A stretch of 8,174 bases of DNA from JAXHTH01 sp034211115 (lineage in GTDB: Bacteria > Planctomycetota > Phycisphaerae > Phycisphaerales > SM1A02), in NCBI GenBank assembly GCA_034211115.1, contig JAXHTH010000209.1:1-8174 (forward strand), given 5' to 3'. Shown one piece after another: positions 1 to 6,582 of this stretch (position 1 is its first letter; each line of letters opens with the position of its first letter). The notes under the pieces were generated by a model, which was not told the DNA's origin, made no database searches, and worked only from the letters and a program-made list of their open reading frames with translations. The position numbers were made by a program, and so were the translations under genes.

Positions 1-101
1 GGGGGCCCCTCCGCCCGGGGGGGCGTCGTCTCCCCCGCGGCCGCCGCGGCCCCCCCCCGCCACCGGACCGCGAAGATGCTTCACCGGCTACCGGCCGATC
101 T
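1..101. other. Extreme GC sequence with homopolymer runs and a palindrome
   Basis: This stretch lies 3' of the minus-strand PPK2 gene and has no supportable gene. It contains a run of nine C (50-58), a run of seven G (17-23) and a near-perfect palindrome, CCGCGGC at 35-41 and GCCGCGG at 43-49, around a single base. At 72-77 and 98-103, GAAGAT and ATCTTC can pair around an inner CCGG/CCGG stem (84-87, 91-94), giving a weak hairpin that overlaps the PPK2 stop codon. The 11 bases at 76-86 (ATGCTTCACCG) also occur at 7587-7597 inside the palindromic element, so this may be a remnant of that family. An upstream reading frame entering from the left edge cannot be excluded. Confidence 0.4.
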
Positions 102-1613
102 TCATTTCGCCAGGCGCTCTTCCAGCCCGTCGACGAGCGTGCGGATCACCTTCACCCGGGCGTAGCGCTTGTTGTTGCCCTCGATGAGACACCACGGCGC
201 GTACTCGGTGCTGGTGCGCTGGACCATGTCGTTGACCGCGGCCTCGTAGAGGTCCCACTTCTCGCGGTTTCGGTAATCCTCTTCGCCGATCTTGTGCTTT
301 TTGAACGGCGTCGCCTCGCGCTCCTTGAACCGGCGCATCTGCTCGTCCTTGTCGATGTGCATCCAGAACTTCAGGAGGAGGATGCCGTGCTCGACGAGCT
401 CTTCCTCGAAATCGTTGATCTCCGCGTAGGCGCGGCGCCATTCCTCCTCGCTGGCGAAGCCCTCGACGCGCTCGACGAGCACCCGGCCATACCAGCTTCG
501 GTCGAAGATGCGCACGTGGCCCTTGCGGGGCAACTCGCGCCAGAAGCGCCAGAGATAGTGATGGGCCAGTTCCTCTTCGGTGGGGCTGCCGACGGGGACG
601 ATTCGGTAATCGCGGGGATCCATGCCGCGAATGAGTCTTCGGATCGCCCCGCCCTTGCCCGAGGCGTCCCATCCCTCGAAGACGAGCACGCTGGTGTGCC
701 CCTGCTCGAAGGCCCTGGTCTGCAGGGCGAAGAGCTTGTTCTGGTATCGCTGGAGCTGTTCGCGATACGTCTCGCGTTCCAGGCTCCGGCTCAGGTCCAG
801 CGTGTCGAGGATGCTGCGGACCTCGCCGTTTGCGGAGGGCGGCATCGCGACCCGCACCTTCGGGGGCGCGGTCGGCGCATGGGCCGGCCGCCTGCGCGCC
901 TCGCTCGCCTCCAGGCCGCGGTTGAACGCCTCGAGGATCGTCTGTCCGATCACCACGTTGCGGTAGCGATGATCGGTGCTCTCGATGATCGTCCAGGGCG
1001 CCTCGGTGATGCTCGTCTTGCGGACGAAGCGGGTGAAGATGCGCTGTGCGCGCGGGTAATGCTCGGCGATGATGCGGTCGTGCTCGCTGATCTTCGACGC
1101 CGCGTCCTGATCCTTCTGAAGTCCCTTCAGTCGCTTCTTCAGTTCCTTGGCCGGCAGATGCAGCCAGAACTTCAGCAGCAGCGTGTCGTCGTGGGCGAGG
1201 GTGCGCTCGAAGATGTTGATGCGCCGGATCGCCGCGTCCAGGCCCTCGTCGTCGATGATCTTGTCGAGGCGATCCATGAGCGGCCGGCGAATCCACGAGC
1301 CGTAGAACACCGCGGCCCGGCCGTGCGCCGGCAGCACCCGCCAGTAGCGCCAGAACAGCGGGCGGTCGCGCTCCTCGTCCGTCGGGTCGCCGAACGAGCG
1401 CGTCTCGAGGTAGCGCGGGTCCATCCACTCGAAGAGGGTGGTGACGATGTCGTGCCGGCCCACGCTGTCGTTGCCCGCGACGATGATGATGGCGGAGAAC
1501 TTCGCCGTCCGCATCCGGTACTGCGTCTGCACGAGGCGGGCGCGGAGCTCGGGCAGACGCTGGTGGTAGTCGTCCTTCGAGATCTTCTGGCCAAGCTCGG
1601 CGGTCTTGAACAC
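102..1613 (-). CDS. pap: Polyphosphate:AMP phosphotransferase (class II PPK2, two fused PPK2 domains)
   Basis: This cytoplasmic kinase is predicted to transfer phosphate from polyphosphate to AMP, giving ADP. The 503-residue length fits the two-domain class II PPK2 architecture. The C-terminal domain (about 280-503) has an intact Walker A (GWDASGKGG, 314-322, Lys320), a Walker B-like FDRSWYGR (370-377, Asp371), LLLKFWMHI, and a lid region KHKIGEEDYRNREKW (439-453). The N-terminal domain (about 10-235) keeps the fold signatures, including MDPRYLETRSFGDPTDEE and LLLKFWLHL. Its Walker A is degenerate (GNDSVGRHD, 47-55) and the Walker B Asp is replaced by Gly105, as expected for the non-catalytic domain of this class. 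A Pro/Ala-rich linker (about 238-262) joins the halves. The start is GTG at 1613-1611, chosen because a purine-rich SD (1630-1620) precedes it. The gene is divergent from miaA. The domain assignment is firm; AMP specificity follows from the architecture. Confidence 0.93.
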   Translation of the reverse strand: MFKTAELGQKISKDDYHQRLPELRARLVQTQYRMRTAKFSAIIIVAGNDSVGRHDIVTTLFEWMDPRYLETRSFGDPTDEERDRPLFWRYWRVLPAHGRAAVFYGSWIRRPLMDRLDKIIDDEGLDAAIRRINIFERTLAHDDTLLLKFWLHLPAKELKKRLKGLQKDQDAASKISEHDRIIAEHYPRAQRIFTRFVRKTSITEAPWTIIESTDHRYRNVVIGQTILEAFNRGLEASEARRRPAHAPTAPPKVRVAMPPSANGEVRSILDTLDLSRSLERETYREQLQRYQNKLFALQTRAFEQGHTSVLVFEGWDASGKGGAIRRLIRGMDPRDYRIVPVGSPTEEELAHHYLWRFWRELPRKGHVRIFDRSWYGRVLVERVEGFASEEEWRRAYAEINDFEEELVEHGILLLKFWMHIDKDEQMRRFKEREATPFKKHKIGEEDYRNREKWDLYEAAVNDMVQRTSTEYAPWCLIEGNNKRYARVKVIRTLVDGLEERLAK

Positions 1614-1619
1614 GGCGTG

Positions 1620-1630
1620 CCTCTTTCTCC
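1620..1630 (-). promoter_or_regulatory. Ribosome binding site supporting the GTG start of the PPK2 gene
   Basis: Read on the minus strand, 1630-1620 is GGAGAAAGAGG, with AGAGG six bases before the GTG codon at 1613. It is the clearest Shine-Dalgarno sequence in the window and fixes a non-ATG start. A -10-like TAGACT (1636-1631) sits beside it, but it has no convincing -35 and lies too close to the SD to be the likely promoter. Confidence 0.6.
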
Positions 1631-1733
1631 AGTCTATCGGCGGTTACACGGGGGCACTTGCGCCGAACGCCGACCGCGGCACGTTTTCCCGGGGCGGTTG
1701 CGGCCGTCCCCTCCCCCCGCGACGGACGGCGTT

Positions 1734-1739
1734 TAGGAT
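1734..1739 (+). promoter_or_regulatory. AGGA ribosome site or TANNNT box just before the miaA start
   Basis: TAGGAT is followed by six bases and then the GTG start of miaA. Its internal AGGA (1735-1738) lies seven bases before the start and could be a Shine-Dalgarno. The same hexamer fits a -10 box of form TANNNT at the spacing that would make a leaderless transcript beginning at or near the GTG. No -35 is visible at the usual distance, where the sequence is C-rich. The sequence alone does not decide between the two readings. Confidence 0.4.
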
Positions 1740-1745
1740 ATCCCC

Positions 1746-2747
1746 GTGAAGGCGACGAGGCCGATCATCCTCATCCTGGGCCCGACCGCGGGCGGCAAGA
1801 CCGCCCTCGCCGTCGCCCTCGCCCGCGCCCTGCCCGGGGGCGGCGAGTGCATCAGCGCCGATTCGATGCAGGTCTATCGCGGGATGGATATCGGCACCGC
1901 CAAGCCCACTCCCGCTGAACGAGCGGCCGTCCCCCACCACCTGCTCGACATCGTCGACCCGTCCGAGGAGGGGTTCAGCGTCGACACCTGGCTCGATCTG
2001 GCCGAGGCCGCGATCGCCCGGATCCGCGCGCGCGGCCGATGGCCCATCGTCGTGGGTGGCACGAACCTGTATGCCCAGGCCCTTCTCGCCGGCCTCTTCG
2101 ACGGACCCGAGCCGGATCCGGACCTGCGCCGATCGCTCCAGGCGATGGACGCGGAGGCGCTGCGCCGACAACTGCGGGAGATCGACCCCCCCGCCGCCGA
2201 GCGGATTCACCCCAACGACCGCAAGCGGACAATCCGGGCCATCGAGGTGCACGAGCTGACCGGCCGGCGGCTGAGCGATCTTCAGCAGCAGTGGGACAGC
2301 GGCCGCATCCGCCCTGACGTCCGCATCATCGGCCTTCACTGGCCGGTCGAGGCGATCAATCGGCGGATCAACGCCCGGGTGAAGGCGATGATCGAGGGCG
2401 GCTTCGTCGAGGAGGTCCGCCGCCTGTGGGAGAACGACCGGCTGGGACGGCAGGCCCGCGAGGCACTCGGCTACCGGCAGATCGTCGATCATCTGGAGGG
2501 AAGGCTGACGCTGGTGGAGGCGACGGAGCAGATCAAGATCCGTACCCGCCGGTTGGCCAAGCAGCAGCGGACGTGGTTGCGAAGATTTCGACAGCACGGT
2601 CAATCGGCGTGGCTGGAGGCCGGGGGGCGCGCGCTGCAAGAGCTTGTCAAATATGCACTTAGCGCGATCCACGAGGATGTCCCCGCCCGCGCCTCCGCCC
2701 CGGGGGAGAGGGGGAACAATCCACCGCAGGCCGGGAATTGTCCTTGA
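1746..2747 (+). CDS. miaA: tRNA dimethylallyltransferase MiaA
   Basis: MiaA transfers a dimethylallyl group from dimethylallyl diphosphate to N6 of A37 in tRNAs that read UNN codons. The protein has a P-loop GPTAGGKT (12-19), the ISADSMQVYRGMDIGTAKPT block (36-55) with the expected Asp39 and Thr51, VGGTNLY (103-109), and HPNDRKRTIRAIEV (155-168). It also has the C-terminal signatures ALGYRQIV and RTRRLAKQQRTWLRRF (266-281). The canonical VGGTGLY Gly is Asn here. The start is GTG. At 333 residues it is somewhat longer than typical MiaA of about 300-315. The last ~25 residues (Pro/Ala/Gly/Asn-rich) have no family character and are encoded by a G/C-rich tract, so they look like spacer sequence captured into the frame. 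It is divergent from the PPK2 gene and 120 bp upstream of topA on the same strand. Confidence 0.96.
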   Translation: MKATRPIILILGPTAGGKTALAVALARALPGGGECISADSMQVYRGMDIGTAKPTPAERAAVPHHLLDIVDPSEEGFSVDTWLDLAEAAIARIRARGRWPIVVGGTNLYAQALLAGLFDGPEPDPDLRRSLQAMDAEALRRQLREIDPPAAERIHPNDRKRTIRAIEVHELTGRRLSDLQQQWDSGRIRPDVRIIGLHWPVEAINRRINARVKAMIEGGFVEEVRRLWENDRLGRQAREALGYRQIVDHLEGRLTLVEATEQIKIRTRRLAKQQRTWLRRFRQHGQSAWLEAGGRALQELVKYALSAIHEDVPARASAPGERGNNPPQAGNCP

Positions 2748-2770
2748 CAGGGGCGGGTTGCTCGCATCAT
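2744..2770 (+). promoter_or_regulatory. Candidate topA promoter, -35 overlapping the miaA stop codon
   Basis: TTGACA at 2744-2749 is a perfect -35 consensus, and the miaA TGA stop (2745-2747) lies inside it. The best -10 is CATCAT at 2765-2770, four of six matches but with a short 15-base spacer. A weaker alternative is TTGATC (2827-2832) with GATACG (2851-2856), closer to the topA start. The -35 is convincing by sequence; the -10 is not. Confidence 0.35.
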
Positions 2771-2796
2771 TCTTCGCCCCCCAGCGAGCCCTCATC

Positions 2797-2828
2797 GCCG
2801 GGACGCCGCCATTTCCCGGCCCGCTTTT
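2797..2828 (+). terminator. Hairpin plus T-run between miaA and topA
   Basis: GCCGGGA (2797-2803) and TCCCGGC (2814-2820) form a perfect 7 bp stem with a 10-base loop, followed four bases later by TTTT (2825-2828). This resembles an intrinsic terminator and could end the miaA transcript. If the promoter at 2744 is real, the hairpin would lie in the topA leader and could act as an attenuator. The T-run is short, so confidence is modest. Confidence 0.35.
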
Positions 2829-2867
2829 GATCCGACCCGCACTTCTGACCGATACGCCAAGACGCTC

Positions 2868-5543
2868 ATGGCCACGACCTCTCCATCGCCGAGCAGGAAG
2901 AAGACCCGACGCTCCTCGTCGCGCAGCGCCGGCAGTGCGGCCGGCAAGCACCTGGTCATCGTCGAGTCCCCGGCCAAGGCCAAGACCATCAACAAGTACC
3001 TCGGCAGGGACTACGTCGTCCAGGCCTCGATCGGTCACGTTCGGGACCTGCCCGCGAAGGCCCCCAAGGGCAGCAAGCAGCCCGTCCCCGGCGTCGATCT
3101 CGAAAACCACTTCAAGCCTTCCTACGAGATCCTCCCCGGGAAGAAGAAGACCGTCAGCGAACTGAAGAGGCTCGCCCGGGAGGCGGAGGACGTCTGGTTC
3201 GCCACCGACCTGGATCGCGAGGGCGAGGCGATCGCCTGGCACCTCGCCCAGGAGCTGGGCATCGAGCCCGACGCGGCCCGGCGGGTCGTGTTCAACGCGA
3301 TCACCAAGGGCGAGATCGAGCGCGCCTTCGCCAATCCTCACACCATCGACGAGGACAAGGTCAACGCCCAGCAGGCCCGCCGCATCCTCGATCGCATCGT
3401 CGGCTACCAGGCCTCGCCGCTGCTGTGGAAGAAGGTCGCCCGCGGGCTCAGCGCCGGCCGCGTCCAGTCCGTCGCCGTCCGCGTCATCGTCGAGCGCGAA
3501 CGCGAGATCAAGGCGTTCGTCCCCGATGAGTACTGGCGCCTCACCGCCCGGCTGGCGATCGACCCGTCGCAGGCCCCCGCCCTGGCCGACGCGTGGGAGG
3601 AGTTCATCAACACCACCAACGGCCGCGGGCGCGGGCCCACCGTCAAGGATCAGAACGCCTGGCTGGTCGGACACAACGCCCTCCGCGCCGAGCTGGCCGA
3701 GCTGGCGGGGCAGAAGTTCGACCTCCGCACCACCGCCGAGGAAGCGAAAGACCTTTCCCCCGAGGTCCGTGCCGTCTGCGACGCCGTCGGGCTCAGCGAT
3801 GTCTCCATCGACGCGGAAGAGAACCCGGAAGGCCGCGGGCCCGCGTCAACGACCCGGACCGTCCGCGGAACGATCGATCCGGCCGCGCGCTACCAGGTCA
3901 AGTCGATCGAGACGAAGCGCACGACGTCGCGTCCGCCGGCGCCGTTCATCACCTCGACCCTCCAGATGGCGGCGTCCAACGCGCTGTCGTTCAGCGCCAG
4001 CCGGACGATGCGCATCGCCCAGGATCTGTACGAGGGCGTCAACGTGCCCGGCGAGGGGCAGGTCGGGCTCATCACCTACATGCGCACCGACTCGACGCAT
4101 CTGTCCAACGAAGCGATCAGCGAGGTGCGGCAGTACATCGGCGAGCAGTTCGACGACCGCTACCTGCCCGGGAAGCCCAACGTCTTCGGCGCCAACAACA
4201 AGGCGGCCCAGGAGGCGCACGAGGCGATCCGGCCCACCGACGTGGGCCGTCATCCCGACTCCCTCGCCGGCGCGCTCAACGAGGCGCAGCTCAAGGTCTA
4301 CCGCCTGATCTGGAACCGCTTCGTCGCCTGCCAGATGACGCCCGCCCAGTGGGACACGACGACGATCTTCTTCGAGCGCTCCGACCGGGCCACCGGCGCG
4401 CTGCTCAAGGCCCCGGGCCGCGTGCTCGTGTTCGACGGCTACTACCGCGTGGCCGGGGTGCCCACCAACGGCGATGAGCAGAACCTTCCCGCCCTGACGG
4501 AAGGTGATGAGACCGCCCCCTTCGCGCTCAACCCCGAGCAGATGTTCACCTCCCCGCCTCCGCGCTACACCGAGGCGTCGCTCGTGCGGACGCTCGAATC
4601 GGAGGGCATCGGCCGGCCGTCCACCTACGCCCAGATCATCCAGGTCATCCAGGACCGCAACTACGTCGAACAGATCGATCGCCGGTTCTACGCCACCGAT
4701 CTGGGGGAGGTCGTCACCGACAAGCTCATCGATGCCTTCCCCTATCTGATGAGCGTGGGCTACACCCGCGAGATGGAATCGGAGCTCGATCGCATCGCCG
4801 ACCAGCACACCGACTGGACGGCCATGCTCGACGAGTTCTACGCGCACTTCTCCGAGGCACTGGACAAGGCGCACGAGACGATCACCCACGCCAAGGCCGA
4901 GACCCAGCCGGCGCCGTACAAGTGCCCCAAGTGCGGCAGTCGCACGTGCTATCGTTTCGGCAAGAACGGACGCTTTCTGTCCTGCGCCAGCTACCCCACG
5001 TGCGACTTCGCCTCGCCCATCGACCGCGAAGGCCGGCCGATGCTGTCCGAGCGCGTGAACGTCGCCTGCCCGGAAGACGGGTCGCAGATGGTCCTGCGCA
5101 CGGGGCGCTTCGGGCGCTTCCTCGCCTCCGTGAACTACCCGGAGGTGAAATACGTGGTCAATCTTGACAAGCAGGGGCGGATCAAGTATCCGGCCCCGCC
5201 TCCGCTGGAGACGGACCTGAAGTGCCCCAAGTGCGAGTCGCCGCTGAATCTTCGCCGCGGCAAGCGCGGGCCCTGGCTCGGCTGCTCCGCCTTCCCCAAG
5301 TGCAAGGGCCGCGCTTCCTGGAGCAAGCTCGACAAGCCAACCCAGGAACGCCTCCGCGCGGAGCTGGAAGCGCACGAGAAAGAGCATCCGCAGGTGGTCA
5401 TCCGCACGCTGGAGGGTGAGCCGATCCCGGAGGGCACGCCCATCAACGATCTCATCATCCCCGGCGGCCTGGCGGAGCTGGAGATCCATCCCGACGCGGA
5501 ACGCGAAAGCGAGCACGCCGATCACGGCACCGAAGCGGCGTGA
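2868..5543 (+). CDS. topA: DNA topoisomerase I (type IA)
   Basis: TopA relaxes negatively supercoiled DNA by cleaving one strand through a 5'-phosphotyrosine. The TOPRIM domain starts at HLVIVESPAKAKT (28-40, Glu33) and contains FATDLDREGEAIAWHL (111-126, with Asp114, Asp116 and Glu118 as Mg2+ ligands). The active-site Tyr is Tyr404 in GLITYMRTDSTHLS (400-413). ARGLSAGRVQSVAVR (191-205) and SEGIGRPSTYA (578-588) are further family blocks. A segment at about 231-340 is longer than in E. coli TopA. Three C-terminal zinc-ribbon repeats follow. The first (Cys686, 689, 706, 712) and third (Cys786, 789, 806, 812) are intact; the second (734-760) keeps only Cys734 and reads FLASVNYPEV where Cys would sit. 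The first ~26 residues are a Ser/Arg/Lys-rich tail. The 891-residue length is normal for the family. No strong SD precedes the ATG at 2868. Confidence 0.97.
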   Translation: MATTSPSPSRKKTRRSSSRSAGSAAGKHLVIVESPAKAKTINKYLGRDYVVQASIGHVRDLPAKAPKGSKQPVPGVDLENHFKPSYEILPGKKKTVSELKRLAREAEDVWFATDLDREGEAIAWHLAQELGIEPDAARRVVFNAITKGEIERAFANPHTIDEDKVNAQQARRILDRIVGYQASPLLWKKVARGLSAGRVQSVAVRVIVEREREIKAFVPDEYWRLTARLAIDPSQAPALADAWEEFINTTNGRGRGPTVKDQNAWLVGHNALRAELAELAGQKFDLRTTAEEAKDLSPEVRAVCDAVGLSDVSIDAEENPEGRGPASTTRTVRGTIDPAARYQVKSIETKRTTSRPPAPFITSTLQMAASNALSFSASRTMRIAQDLYEGVNVPGEGQVGLITYMRTDSTHLSNEAISEVRQYIGEQFDDRYLPGKPNVFGANNKAAQEAHEAIRPTDVGRHPDSLAGALNEAQLKVYRLIWNRFVACQMTPAQWDTTTIFFERSDRATGALLKAPGRVLVFDGYYRVAGVPTNGDEQNLPALTEGDETAPFALNPEQMFTSPPPRYTEASLVRTLESEGIGRPSTYAQIIQVIQDRNYVEQIDRRFYATDLGEVVTDKLIDAFPYLMSVGYTREMESELDRIADQHTDWTAMLDEFYAHFSEALDKAHETITHAKAETQPAPYKCPKCGSRTCYRFGKNGRFLSCASYPTCDFASPIDREGRPMLSERVNVACPEDGSQMVLRTGRFGRFLASVNYPEVKYVVNLDKQGRIKYPAPPPLETDLKCPKCESPLNLRRGKRGPWLGCSAFPKCKGRASWSKLDKPTQERLRAELEAHEKEHPQVVIRTLEGEPIPEGTPINDLIIPGGLAELEIHPDAERESEHADHGTEAA

Positions 5544-5607
5544 GCGCCAGGCGAACCGCCGCGACCCCGCGCGCGGGCCGCGCCCGATCATCACCTGCCC
5601 CCGGCCG

Positions 5608-5696
5608 GGCGCCACGCTTCGACCCGACAGGGCGAAGCGTGCTCACACCCCACGCGCCGCGCATGCCTCATCGCTGCGCGGATGAAGCATGCCACC
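5608..5696 (+). repeat. Palindromic double-hairpin element, copy A
   Basis: This 89 bp element starts 65 bp after the topA stop and forms two hairpins. In hairpin 1, CACGCTTCG (5613-5621) pairs perfectly with CGAAGCGTG (5633-5641), enclosing an unpaired A, a CCC/GGG inner stem and the loop GACA. In hairpin 2, CATGCCTCA (5662-5670) pairs with TGAAGCATG (5683-5691) with one mismatch around an inner stem. The outermost 13 bases at each end are themselves inverted copies (10 of 13). Copy B at 7528-7620 has the same layout. Hairpin 1 is 25/29 identical and hairpin 2 is 27/30 identical, while the middle is unrelated. No coding capacity or target-site duplication is seen. It resembles a REP/BIME- or MITE-like repeat; a role in 3' end formation is possible. 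Confidence 0.8.
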
Positions 5697-5736
5697 CCGC
5701 TGAACGCGTCTCGCTCGACACTCATCGCCGCGGGAG

Positions 5737-5758
5737 GCCCCGCGTTGCCACGCGGGGC
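5737..5758 (+). terminator. Strong GC hairpin, possible rho-independent-like terminator without T-run
   Basis: GCCCCGCG (5737-5744) and CGCGGGGC (5751-5758) form a perfect 8 bp stem with the six-base loop TTGCCA. No T-run follows, so it is not a classical intrinsic terminator. It could still stop transcription from topA or stabilise the transcript end, or belong to a dispersed repeat. Confidence 0.4.
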
Positions 5759-5817
5759 TCGAGGGGCGTTCGGCGCCGATCGCCGATCCCTGACGGCTCC
5801 CCGATCGGCTCGCCCGG

Positions 5818-5850
5818 TTTCAGCTTTCAGCTTTCCTCTTTTCAGCTTTC
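5818..5850 (+). repeat. TTTCAGC repeat, pyrimidine-rich, upstream of the TetR promoter
   Basis: TTTCAGC occurs at 5818-5824, 5825-5831 (tandem) and 5840-5846, each followed by TTTC, within a pyrimidine-rich stretch. It covers the position of the -35 region for the extended -10 at 5861-5869 (TTCAGC at 5841-5846, 17-base spacer). It may be low-complexity sequence, an activator site or part of an operator. It is not palindromic, so it is not a typical TetR operator. Confidence 0.55.
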
Positions 5851-5860
5851 TCCCCATCCA

Positions 5861-5869
5861 TGCTAGTAT
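5861..5869 (+). promoter_or_regulatory. Extended -10 promoter for the TetR gene
   Basis: TGCTAGTAT is an extended -10 element (TG, one base, then TAGTAT, five of six consensus matches) and the most AT-rich spot in the spacer. The -35 (TTCAGC, 5841-5846) is poor, which extended -10 promoters tolerate. It predicts a start near 5876 and a leader of about 26 bases. Confidence 0.5.
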
Positions 5870-5888
5870 TCCCTCACTAACCGTCCCG

Positions 5889-5894
5889 AGGGAG
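5889..5894 (+). promoter_or_regulatory. Shine-Dalgarno sequence of the TetR gene
   Basis: AGGGAG lies seven bases before the ATG at 5902. It supports that start over in-frame alternatives such as the Met codon four residues in. Confidence 0.6.
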
Positions 5895-5901
5895 TACAAC
5901 C

Positions 5902-6495
5902 ATGGCCCGGATGCGGGCGCCGCAGCGGCGCCGACAACTGCTGGAGACCGCCGTCAGCCTCTTCGGCCAGCGCGGCTACCACGGCACCACCACCCGCGAG
6001 CTGGCGAAGGCCGCGGGCATCACCGAGCCCATCCTCTACCGCCACTTCGAGGACAAGCTCGACCTGTTCGTCACGCTGATCGGCGAGGTGGGCCGGGAGG
6101 TGCTCGCCGCCTGGCGGGCGGTGCTGCAGGACATCGATGATCCCCGCAAACGCCTGCGGACCCTGCTGGAGGCGAACCCGGCCACCCACACCCGCGGCCA
6201 GCGGGCCTATCGCGTCATCTTCCAGGCCATGACGGAACTGGACGGGGAGCCGGCGATCGCCTCGGCCATCCGCCGTCACATGTCGATGCTCCACGGCTTC
6301 CTCGAGGATGAGCTGGGATCGCTTCAGAAGGCGGGGGTGGTGCGGCGCGACGAGCCGGCCGCCTCCCTCGCCTGGCTGCTCATCAACGTGGGCACGGGCT
6401 ACGGCATCGTCGCCCCCCTCGGCGCGCCCCGTCTCTCCCCCACCACCGGCCGCAAGAGCATCCAGCGATTGCTCGAAGAACTGCTCGCCCGGTAG
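5902..6495 (+). CDS. TetR/AcrR-family transcriptional regulator
   Basis: This is a one-component DNA-binding regulator, normally a dimeric repressor released by a small ligand. The N-terminal TetR helix-turn-helix spans about residues 10-56. RRQLLETAVSLFGQRGYHGTT leads into helix 2, TRELAKAAGI (31-40) is the turn region, and TEPILYRHFEDKLDLF (41-56) contains the recognition helix and the typical YxHF block. Residues about 60-197 form the variable, helical ligand/dimer domain, with no sequence link to a specific ligand. The length (197) is typical. It has its own extended -10 promoter and SD. The downstream codirectional methyltransferase is the only plausible partner in view. Self-repression is common in the family, but no palindromic operator is evident beyond the GCCGATC/GATCGGC inverted repeat at 5782-5809. 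No efflux pump is adjacent. Confidence 0.93.
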   Translation: MARMRAPQRRRQLLETAVSLFGQRGYHGTTTRELAKAAGITEPILYRHFEDKLDLFVTLIGEVGREVLAAWRAVLQDIDDPRKRLRTLLEANPATHTRGQRAYRVIFQAMTELDGEPAIASAIRRHMSMLHGFLEDELGSLQKAGVVRRDEPAASLAWLLINVGTGYGIVAPLGAPRLSPTTGRKSIQRLLEELLAR

Positions 6496-6504
6496 GAAAA
6501 GCAA

Positions 6505-6528
6505 AAACGTCCAAACGTCCAAACCTCA
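6505..6528 (+). repeat. Short period-8 repeat AAACGTCC
   Basis: AAACGTCC occurs twice in tandem (6505-6512, 6513-6520), followed by a degenerate AAACCTCA (6521-6528) and another AAAC start at 6529. It begins ten bases after the TetR stop. It has the same eight-base period as the larger tract at 6583, though with a different unit. Confidence 0.7.
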
Positions 6529-6582
6529 AAACCCGGCGGGTCAGAACTCGGCAGGCAACGGACACAGCGCGACCTCGAACAC

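Larger units (their letters stand above)
5544..5901. other. 358 bp spacer between topA and the TetR gene
   Basis: No gene is supportable here. In order the spacer holds a palindromic element copy (5608-5696), a strong GC hairpin (5737-5758), and a tandem GCCGATC (5775-5781, 5782-5788) with an inverted copy GATCGGC (5803-5809). After these come a pyrimidine-rich TTTCAGC repeat (5818-5850) and an extended -10 promoter (5861-5869). Reading frames through it cross the hairpins and resemble no protein family. Confidence 0.7.

Noticed and set aside
1..70. Fragment of an upstream coding gene
   Set aside because: Frames are open but the sequence is homopolymeric and too short to support a product.
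88..1428. 446-codon minus-strand open frame in another frame of the PPK2 gene
   Set aside because: It is Arg/Pro/Gly/Ala-rich out-of-frame translation of the PPK2 coding sequence.
294..1736. 480-codon plus-strand open frame
   Set aside because: It is antisense to the PPK2 gene, whose two domains are unmistakable, and its composition is typical of a shadow frame.
1644..3674. 676-codon minus-strand open frame
   Set aside because: It lies antisense to miaA and the start of topA, both with clear family motifs. It has low-complexity Gly/Ala/Arg/Asp composition and no domain signature. Long antisense frames are expected at this GC content.
3846..5615. 589-codon minus-strand open frame
   Set aside because: It is antisense to the catalytic and zinc-ribbon parts of topA and has no recognisable motifs; it is a GC-driven shadow.
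5775..5809. TetR operator from the GCCGATC/GATCGGC inverted repeat
   Set aside because: The arms are 14 bases apart and lie more than 50 bases upstream of the -10, an uncommon position for a TetR repressor site, so it was not called as a feature.
5591..5899. Small minus-strand frame in the topA-TetR spacer
   Set aside because: It runs through the palindromic element and the GC hairpin, has no SD and resembles no protein.
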